DNA of 8,740 nt from an uncultured Clostridia bacterium. GTDB lineage: Bacteria > Bacillota > Clostridia > Oscillospirales > Ruminococcaceae. Each line of letters starts with the position of its first letter. The first letter of the stretch is position 1. Shown here piece after piece: positions 1 through 4,967 of this stretch. A program made the translations under genes and the position numbers. The stretch is taken from assembly GCA_947177695.1 (NCBI GenBank), contig CAMWVO010000053.1, forward strand, positions 1 through 8,740. The letters run 5' to 3'. A model generated the notes under the pieces. It made no database searches and was not told the DNA's origin. It saw only the letters and a program-made list of their open reading frames with translations.

Positions 1-1
1 A

Positions 2-439
2 AACGAAAATTGCAGGATAATATATGAGGTCGTATTGAAAGACGAGCGTTTATGCGGTGTGCGTGAGATACTCAATCTGGGACACACTGTCGGACGTGCG
101 ATTGAGACCGTAAGCGGCTACAAACTGCTTCATGGTGAGGCGGTATCAATCGGGCTTGCGGCGCAGGCAAGGCTGTCCCACAAGCTTGGCTACATGACCG
201 AAGTCCAGCGGGACGACGTGATACGTCTGCTGAAAAAAGCTAATCTGCCAACCGATATCCCCGACTACATCGACAGGGAGGAACTGGTGAAGAAACTTTA
301 CACCGATAAAAAGGTCAGAAACGGTCAGCTTCGGTTTGTTATACAGAAAGGTATCGGCGGCGTTGTGGAATTTGAAAGCGGCGTTTTTGCCGTAAAGATC
401 GACGAAAGCACCGCAAGAGATATCATATACGAAATGTAA
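2..439 (+). CDS. aroB: 3-dehydroquinate synthase, C-terminal 145 residues (5' end outside window)
   Basis: AroB converts the seven-carbon DAHP into 3-dehydroquinate in the cytoplasm, the second step of the shikimate pathway, using NAD and a divalent metal. The frame is open from base 2 to the TAA at 437-439, so the gene enters from the left edge. A TTG at 35 is internal, because recognisable AroB sequence continues upstream of it. Visible family signatures are the segment LNLGHTVGRAIE (fragment residues 24-35) and LHGEAVSIGL (residues 43-52); their histidines (28 and 44) correspond to the two metal-ligand histidines of the family. The helical C-terminal domain ends normally. One oddity is that the second histidine of the usual GHTxGH motif is an arginine here (residue 32). 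The gene is followed immediately by a strong hairpin terminator and converges on rpmA. The family call is secure; the missing N-terminal half holds the NAD-binding region. Confidence 0.93.
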   Translation, partial: NENCRIIYEVVLKDERLCGVREILNLGHTVGRAIETVSGYKLLHGEAVSIGLAAQARLSHKLGYMTEVQRDDVIRLLKKANLPTDIPDYIDREELVKKLYTDKKVRNGQLRFVIQKGIGGVVEFESGVFAVKIDESTARDIIYEM

Positions 440-447
440 TAAATACA

Positions 448-483
448 AAAAAGCTTCGGGAAAGCGATATTCCGAAGCTTTTT
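448..483 (+). terminator. Rho-independent terminator of aroB, probably bidirectional
   Basis: The arm at 448-459 (A-run then GCTTCGG) pairs with 472-483 (CCGAAGC then T-run), giving a 12-bp stem with a loop of about 12 nt; a further G-T pair can form at 460/471. A T-run follows on plus and the A-run supplies a T-run on minus. It starts 9 nt after the aroB stop, so it should end aroB mRNA and could also back up the rpmA terminator from the other side. Confidence 0.85.
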
Positions 484-508
484 ATCTGTCCTCACACTGT
501 GGTACTGC

Positions 509-547
509 AAAAAAACTGCCCCGAAGAAATTGCTTTCTCCGCGGCAG
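509..547 (-). terminator. Rho-independent terminator of the rplU-rpmA operon
   Basis: Read on the minus strand, the arm at 547-534 pairs with 529-516 over 14 positions with a single G-G mismatch and one G-T pair. The arms enclose a four-base GCAA loop (533-530), a GNRA tetraloop. A run of seven T (515-509) follows. It begins 8 nt beyond the rpmA stop. Stem, loop and T-tract are read directly from the sequence. Confidence 0.9.
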
Positions 548-554
548 CTTGTAA

Positions 555-809
555 TTATTCTGCGTATACGCTTACCTTTTTGCGGTCGCGTCCAACACGC
601 TCAAACTTTACCTTTCCGCTTACTGTAGCAAAAAGTGTATCGTCCGAACCTCTGCCTACACCCTCGCCCGGGTGAATGTGGGTACCTCTCTGACGAACAA
701 GAATATTGCCCGCGAGAACGTGCTGACCGTCGGCTCTCTTAACGCCGAGACGTTTCGATTCTGAGTCTCTGCCGTTTTTGGTAGAACCCATACCCTTTTT
801 ATGTGCCAT
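555..809 (-). CDS. rpmA: 50S ribosomal protein L27
   Basis: L27 is a large-subunit protein whose N-terminal tail reaches toward the peptidyl transferase centre and helps position tRNA. The 84-residue product carries the family signature: AHKKGMGSTKNGRDSESKRLG at residues 2-22, then the core with GNILVRQRG (34-42) and HPGEGVGRG (46-54). The ATG at 807-809 has a GGAGG at good spacing (about 10 nt) and no plausible start lies upstream. Many Firmicute L27 proteins begin with a short hydrophobic extension removed by the protease Prp. Here the protein starts directly at the mature-like MAHKKG, so no processing is expected. The gene lies 39 nt downstream of rplU, is co-transcribed with it, and ends at a strong terminator. 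Family identity is certain. Confidence 0.97.
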   Translation of the reverse strand: MAHKKGMGSTKNGRDSESKRLGVKRADGQHVLAGNILVRQRGTHIHPGEGVGRGSDDTLFATVSGKVKFERVGRDRKKVSVYAE

Positions 810-848
810 ACTGAATACACCTCCGGTAACTGAAATTACTTAGACTTA

Positions 849-1163
849 TTACGCCTTTACAGCGTCGATACGAACCTTTGTATAAGGCTGTCTGTGACCC
901 TGCTTCCTGTGGGAAGAACCCTTCTTGGGCTTGTAGGTGAAAACGGTGATCTTCTTAGCCTTACCGTTTTTGATTACCTTAGCTTCAACGGTAGCTCCGC
1001 TCACATAGGGAGCGCCTACCTCAAGACCGCTGTCCTTTCCGACAGCAATGACCTTGTCGAAAGTAACGGTATCGTCAGCGTTAACGTCGAGCTTCTCAAT
1101 GAAAATCTCGTCGCCCTCCTTGACCTGATACTGCTTTCCTCCGGTTTCGATAACTGCGTACAT
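849..1163 (-). CDS. rplU: 50S ribosomal protein L21
   Basis: L21 binds 23S rRNA and is an assembly and structural protein of the large subunit. The 104-residue length is normal. The start MYAVIETGGKQYQV (residues 1-14) and the basic C-terminal signature with SSHRKQGHRQPYT (83-95) are diagnostic. The ATG at 1161-1163 is preceded by AGGTG with 7 nt spacing. It is the first gene of a two-gene operon with rpmA, driven by a near-perfect promoter through a leader of about 80 nt that can fold. In many Firmicutes a small gene for the L27-processing protease Prp lies between rplU and rpmA. Here the gap is only 39 nt and holds no gene. Confidence 0.97.
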   Translation of the reverse strand: MYAVIETGGKQYQVKEGDEIFIEKLDVNADDTVTFDKVIAVGKDSGLEVGAPYVSGATVEAKVIKNGKAKKITVFTYKPKKGSSHRKQGHRQPYTKVRIDAVKA

Positions 1164-1246
1164 TTTGCGGCACCTGCCTTTTCAATAAAACTCGCTGTAA
1201 ACGGGGCGTACCAACGGTAACTTTAAGAGCCCGGAACACGCGGCTT
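1164..1246 (-). ncRNA. Candidate structured L21 leader (5' UTR of rplU)
   Basis: The predicted rplU transcript starts near 1244-1246, leaving an untranslated leader of about 80 nt. It can form a nested hairpin: minus-strand GGGC (1232-1229) with GCCC (1207-1204) outside, and TACC (1219-1216) with GGTA (1212-1209) inside around a 3-nt loop. L21 leaders with a conserved fold, thought to allow feedback by the ribosomal protein, are known in Firmicutes. Position and length fit that class, but I cannot run a covariance search, so assignment to it is inference. Confidence 0.5.
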
Positions 1247-1250
1247 AATC

Positions 1251-1279
1251 ATTATACCACAGGCAAGCCGGCTTGTCAA
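1251..1279 (-). promoter_or_regulatory. SigA-type promoter of rplU-rpmA
   Basis: On the minus strand a consensus -35 TTGACA (1279-1274) is followed after exactly 17 bp by TATAAT (1256-1251), and TG one base before the -10 makes it an extended -10. This matches the housekeeping consensus at every position, as expected for a highly expressed ribosomal protein operon. The spacer contains a perfect 12-bp palindrome (1264-1275) that runs into the -35 box. Confidence 0.93.
1264..1275. repeat. 12-bp perfect palindrome in the rplU promoter spacer
   Basis: CAAGCCGGCTTG is its own reverse complement, and G1262 with C1277 extends it across one mismatch. It fills most of the spacer and overlaps two bases of the -35 box. 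It could be an operator or a remnant hairpin ending the upstream gene, but no T-run follows it on either strand. The function is unknown. Confidence 0.5.
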
Positions 1280-1303
1280 GTATTTTTTCAAAATTTTCCG
1301 AAA

Positions 1304-2539
1304 TTATTCGGTACCTTCGTTATCCACCTTGGTAAGACCGTTCCAGATGTTGTTTACGCTCTCCACGCACTCAAAGTATTTCTGCGCGATCATGGACTGA
1401 GGTATGCCCAGTTCCGCGGCACATGAGGACATGGTTTTCCAGTCCGCCTTTTCATAGGAGAGGATAAGCTTGTAGAGGAAGCCTGTTCTGCCCTCTTTTT
1501 TCAGAAGCGCAAGCTTGATGTCGTCGCTTATGGGAAGCTGTTCAAGAGCGTCCTCCAACGGAACGCCCATAAGCTTTCCGAGGGTGGAGAACATTCCCAA
1601 CAGATACGCCTCCGAGCGGGATATAGTCATATCCTGTGCATATTCCACAAGTTCGCTTGCAAAGGTCGCACGCAGGAAAGATATCTTTATCAGCTCGTCG
1701 GGCATGGAACCGTCGTCCTGCTTGAAACTGAGCAGATATATCCACTGCTTGAGCTGTCCCAGACCAAGGATCACCAGAGCCTGCTTAACTGAGCGCGCTT
1801 TGTTCCTGAGAGCAAAGTACGCCGAGTTAACAAGCCTCAGCAGCGAGAAGGTAAGGGAAACGTCCCTTGAAATAATGCTTTCGATCTCGTCAATATCGGG
1901 TTCGTCCTTTGTAACGGCGACCATGAGCAGGAAGAAGTTGCTTTGCAGATAGTTGACCTTTTTAACGGTAGTGGGCATTTTCTCGGACACAAATGTACCC
2001 TGGAAATATGTACAGCCCAACTCCTTGGCTCTGTCATAAGCCTCCTGAGTTTCCACGTTATAGGCGATGACCTTTTTACCGAAGGATTTTCCTATTTTAA
2101 CAATATTTTCCACAGATGAAGGGTCTGCGGCAAAATTGACCTTGATGTAATCAACAATGTCCAGAATACCGAAAAATCTGGGAGCAAACTCAAAATCCAC
2201 CACCGCTACCCTATAGCCGCTCTGCTTGTACTTTGTTATAAGGTTCTGAGAAAGCGGATTTGTAATAAGCGAGTCCTCGATCTGAATGACCAGCTTATTG
2301 GTCTTGAACATTTTGGGTATTCCCTTTTCCAGCAGATTTGGAGTAAAGGTGAGAAATGCAATTTTTCCGTCGAGAAATCTTTCACTGTCCATTGACGAGA
2401 GAAAATTTTCTATCGCGTTTGCAGCTGAAGCATCATCGGTATGCTCCGCACGGAAGCTGTTATCCGTATAAAGGATCTCGTATCCGAAGCTTTCCTGTTT
2501 TTCGGTCACAAGCGCCTGTCTAACAATATAAGAATCCAT
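1304..2539 (-). CDS. EAL-like/HDOD two-domain signalling protein (YuxH/CdgJ type)
   Basis: The 411-residue cytoplasmic protein has an N-terminal EAL-like domain (about 1-190) joined to a C-terminal HDOD domain (about 195-395). This is the architecture of YuxH/CdgJ-type proteins, linked in some bacteria to motility and c-di-GMP signalling. EAL landmarks are present but decayed: YEIL (20-23) at the EAL motif, IQIEDS (85-90) where active enzymes have LEITES, VDFEF (114-118) for DDFG, YNVET (160-164) for EGVET, and FQGTF (179-183) for QGYF. Metal-binding acidic residues are therefore missing and phosphodiesterase activity is unlikely. HDOD features include SLLRLVNSAYF (232-242) and ALVILGLGQLKQW (254-266). 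The ATG at 2537-2539 has AGGAGG about 8 nt upstream. The gene has its own strong promoter and sits between the mutS2 train and rplU. Its target is unknown; I infer a protein-binding or regulatory role. Confidence 0.85.
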   Translation of the reverse strand: MDSYIVRQALVTEKQESFGYEILYTDNSFRAEHTDDASAANAIENFLSSMDSERFLDGKIAFLTFTPNLLEKGIPKMFKTNKLVIQIEDSLITNPLSQNLITKYKQSGYRVAVVDFEFAPRFFGILDIVDYIKVNFAADPSSVENIVKIGKSFGKKVIAYNVETQEAYDRAKELGCTYFQGTFVSEKMPTTVKKVNYLQSNFFLLMVAVTKDEPDIDEIESIISRDVSLTFSLLRLVNSAYFALRNKARSVKQALVILGLGQLKQWIYLLSFKQDDGSMPDELIKISFLRATFASELVEYAQDMTISRSEAYLLGMFSTLGKLMGVPLEDALEQLPISDDIKLALLKKEGRTGFLYKLILSYEKADWKTMSSCAAELGIPQSMIAQKYFECVESVNNIWNGLTKVDNEGTE

Positions 2540-2562
2540 ACAGAATCCCTCCTATCATACTT

Positions 2563-2591
2563 ATTATACAATATTTTTTCGGATTTTTCAA
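2563..2591 (-). promoter_or_regulatory. SigA-type promoter of the EAL/HDOD gene
   Basis: On the minus strand TTGAAA (2591-2586) and a perfect TATAAT (2568-2563) are separated by 17 bp. The -10 ends 23 bp before the ATG, leaving a short leader containing the AGGAGG site. It lies in the 71-bp AT-rich gap after the HAD gene, where I see no hairpin terminator, so read-through from the upstream genes could add to expression. Confidence 0.85.
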
Positions 2592-2610
2592 CAGTTTTTG
2601 TAAAAAATAA

Positions 2611-3246
2611 TTACATCATTTCAAAAAAATTAAAAATAAACCTGTCCGCAGCTGTCCTTATTGTAATAATATCCTCCTCGGAATACTTGTCGTAAACCCC
2701 AACGGTTTTCATTCCCGCGTTTTTCGCACTGATTATTCCTTTCAGCACGTCCTCGAAAACCGCGCATTCCGAGGGACTGACCCCCAGCTTTGAAGCGGCG
2801 CGCAGGTACACGTCCGGAAAATCCTTGCTTCTGCCCGCCTCTTCGGTAGTGCAGAACGCGTCGAAAAAGCCGTAGACGTGATTGTTTCTCAGAACAGGCT
2901 CGTACAAAAAGCTCGGAGAAGCCGTAGCCACTGCAAGCTTCACCCCTTGCTTTTTAAGATAATCCAGATAATCGCGCACGCCCTCCTTGAGAAAAATGTT
3001 ATGACGGTACTCATGCACCGCAAGATCGTTGCACTCCTTTATCAGCTCCTCCGTGGTCTCCTTGACGCCCAGCCTGTGCATTTCCTCTGCCGCGTCCTCA
3101 TAGGTCATTGCCGTAAGACTGCGGACAAATTCGTCCGTGCACCTTATCCCACGCTTTCGGAGTATGATCCTGTCAATTTTTTCCCACACCGAGTTTGAGT
3201 CGATCAATGTTCCGTCCAGATCAAAAATTGCCGCCGAGAAATCCAT
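2611..3246 (-). CDS. HAD superfamily hydrolase, beta-phosphoglucomutase-like
   Basis: This is a 211-residue cytoplasmic phosphatase/phosphomutase of HAD subfamily I with a helical cap. Motif I is DLDGT (residues 9-13, nucleophile Asp9, acid/base Asp11), the cap spans about 19-85, motif II is the Thr in VATAS (about 106-110), motif III is the Lys in GRSKDFPDVYL (Lys141), and motif IV is FEDVLKGI (164-171, acidic Glu165-Asp166). I start it at the ATG 3244-3246, because GGTGGAG sits 6 nt upstream. A GTG at 3256-3258 would add four residues but lies too close to a ribosome binding site. The gene begins 17 nt after the transglutaminase-like gene, whose stop codon overlaps the AGGAG upstream, suggesting coupled translation. 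Substrate cannot be told from sequence; sugar phosphates or pyrophosphate/nucleotides are typical. The domain assignment is firm, the function open. Confidence 0.88.
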   Translation of the reverse strand: MDFSAAIFDLDGTLIDSNSVWEKIDRIILRKRGIRCTDEFVRSLTAMTYEDAAEEMHRLGVKETTEELIKECNDLAVHEYRHNIFLKEGVRDYLDYLKKQGVKLAVATASPSFLYEPVLRNNHVYGFFDAFCTTEEAGRSKDFPDVYLRAASKLGVSPSECAVFEDVLKGIISAKNAGMKTVGVYDKYSEEDIITIRTAADRFIFNFFEMM

Positions 3247-3252
3247 TTCCGT

Positions 3253-3259
3253 CTCCACC
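3253..3259 (-). promoter_or_regulatory. Ribosome binding site deciding the HAD gene start
   Basis: GGTGGAG on the minus strand lies 6 nt before the ATG at 3244-3246. The alternative GTG start at 3256-3258 falls inside this site, which argues for the ATG. Confidence 0.6.
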
Positions 3260-3263
3260 TCTC

Positions 3264-4055
3264 CTATTCAAGAACCTTTACCGAGGACTTGAAGTCCCTG
3301 TAGTCGGCAATGTCTATCCTGTGCTCATAGCTCATGCTTTCAAGGCTCATGTCAAAATACTCATCGTTATATTCTTTCCACTTCACAAATCCATTCTCGT
3401 CGTAATAATTGTTTGATATCCATGTTGTATCAACGAATACCCATTTATTGTCAACCATAACGCCGTTCCACTCATGGCTCATCGGCATACCGATAAGGTA
3501 CTCGTCCGTATCCGCGACCTTGTGTGTGCCGCCGCGCATATTGATACAATAAAGACCCTGCGCATTGCACAGCGAGGAAAACATATTTGAGTACCCTGCA
3601 CAGGTGGCTGTTTTGGTGCCAAGCACCGTTTCAAGGCTTATTGTCTCAGCCGTAACGCTCGTTTCGGCGGCAGTCTCATTATAGTAAATATTTTCGGCGA
3701 CCCAGTACGCGATACGCCTGACCTTTTCATAATCGTTTTCCGCTCCGCTGCATATTGCGTCCGACAGGGTCTGAATTTCCTCAAGGACAGCCTTATGGAC
3801 ATTAAGATCATTTTTGACCGAAACATATCCGGAACAGTACTTATCTCCATATTCGGCAATATTTTCCAGCATCTTTAAATTGTTCTCGATCACCGAAGCG
3901 TATATCTCGTTAAGCTCGTCAGTTTCGGCAATGGAAGCGTATCCGCTGACGTCGGCAGGAGTACTGCTTAAATCCACATATATAACGAAAGCAATAACCA
4001 TTAATATAGTAGCTACCAAAATGATCCTACGCAAATTTAAGGTATTACTTTTCAT
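3264..4055 (-). CDS. Membrane-anchored transglutaminase-like (papain-fold) protein
   Basis: This 263-residue protein has a short basic N-terminus and a single hydrophobic helix (about 11-27) without a clear cleavage or lipobox site, so it is probably anchored with the rest outside the cell. The C-terminal half is a transglutaminase-like domain: a helical region with YEKVRRIAYWVAENIYY (109-125), the nucleophile region TATCAGYSNMFSSLC (149-163, Cys152), and MSHEWNGVMVDNKWVFVDTTW (192-212, His194 and Asp209), giving a complete Cys-His-Asp triad. Bacterial members act as transpeptidases or proteases on cell-wall or surface proteins; the substrate here is unknown. The ATG at 4053-4055 has GAGGG 8 nt upstream overlapping the mutS2 stop, and the gap is 12 nt, so it belongs to the same transcription unit. 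The fold call is strong; the biological role is unassigned. Confidence 0.85.
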   Translation of the reverse strand: MKSNTLNLRRIILVATILMVIAFVIYVDLSSTPADVSGYASIAETDELNEIYASVIENNLKMLENIAEYGDKYCSGYVSVKNDLNVHKAVLEEIQTLSDAICSGAENDYEKVRRIAYWVAENIYYNETAAETSVTAETISLETVLGTKTATCAGYSNMFSSLCNAQGLYCINMRGGTHKVADTDEYLIGMPMSHEWNGVMVDNKWVFVDTTWISNNYYDENGFVKWKEYNDEYFDMSLESMSYEHRIDIADYRDFKSSVKVLE

Positions 4056-4067
4056 ATCAGTACCCTC

Positions 4068-4727
4068 TTATTTAAGTTCAACAATAGTAACGCCGTCCTC
4101 GCCCTCGCCGAAAAGACCGAGGCGGAAGCTTTTTACCGACGGGTGGGATTTCAGCCGCTTGTGTATACCCTGACGCAGTATGCCCGTACCCTTTCCGTGA
4201 ATGACCGTGATTATTCCCGCGCCTGACAGCACCGCGTTGTCGATAAACATATCAAGCTCGTGAACGCCGTCGTCAACAGCGTATCCGCGTATATCAAGCT
4301 CCATGGAGGAGGAACGCTCCATTTTTCCGCGCACGCCCTTTGTGGATATCTTCTTGTTCTTGTATGTGACCTTTTCGGGCTCAATCAGACGCAGCTTCTT
4401 CACGCTTATCTTGGTTTTCATAATTCCCGACTGGACGAAAACCATTCCCGACGAATCGGGGTCTCCCGCAAGAATACCCTTGTTGTTTGTCCCCACAATG
4501 ACCACGTTGTCTCCCCGCTTGAACGGTCTGGGAGGGACATACTCTTTCTGCTCCGAAGCAATAACGGGATTTGCTGTGTCGAACATTTTATTCAGCGCGG
4601 ACTTGTTCTTCGACCGCGCATTAACCGCAAGCTGGGAGAAATCCGCCTTGTCCTTCTGCTTTTTGATCTCGTTCAGCTCGTCAATAAGGGAATCCGCCTG
4701 CATACGGCAGCTTTCCACTATTCTCAT
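4068..4727 (-). CDS. mutS2: MutS2 C-terminal part: KOW-like and Smr domains (separated by stop)
   Basis: This 219-residue reading frame begins at the first in-frame ATG after the internal stop and holds the end of the coiled coil, a KOW-like segment (about 67-118, RPFKRGDNVVIV) and a complete Smr domain (142-219: LDIRG, HGKGTG, GEGEDGVT). No ribosome binding site precedes the ATG at 4725-4727, and the open frame already runs from 4967. Separate translation is therefore doubtful; the piece is best read as the cut-off tail of mutS2. Its intact sequence shows that the interruption is either very recent or not real. Confidence 0.45.
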   Translation of the reverse strand: MRIVESCRMQADSLIDELNEIKKQKDKADFSQLAVNARSKNKSALNKMFDTANPVIASEQKEYVPPRPFKRGDNVVIVGTNNKGILAGDPDSSGMVFVQSGIMKTKISVKKLRLIEPEKVTYKNKKISTKGVRGKMERSSSMELDIRGYAVDDGVHELDMFIDNAVLSGAGIITVIHGKGTGILRQGIHKRLKSHPSVKSFRLGLFGEGEDGVTIVELK

Positions 4728-4967
4728 TGCCTGAACCCGCGCTTTGGCGATCTCGTCCTCCTTGCGCTTGTTCAGGTCGTCAAGCTCCTTTTCAAGCTCC
4801 GCAAGCTTCTGTTCCTGCTCCGCTTTAAGACGGGATATCTCCCGCTCCTTGTTTTCAAGCTCTATCCTGCTTGCTTCAAGCTTTGCAATGACCTCCTCGA
4901 ACCGCTGATTTTCGTTGGAAACAAGCTTGTTCGCCTCGTCGATTATCTTGTCGGGAATGCCCAGCTT

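Noticed and set aside
35..439. aroB starting at the TTG at 35
   Set aside because: AroB-like sequence continues upstream in the same frame to the window edge, so this is an internal Leu codon.
1257..1303. Terminator for the EAL/HDOD gene built on the palindrome before rplU
   Set aside because: The palindrome is not followed by a T-run on the minus strand and sits inside the rplU promoter, so it does not fit a standard terminator.
1515..1952. Plus-strand open frame opposite the EAL/HDOD gene
   Set aside because: A Ser-rich shadow of the real coding frame with no recognisable domain.
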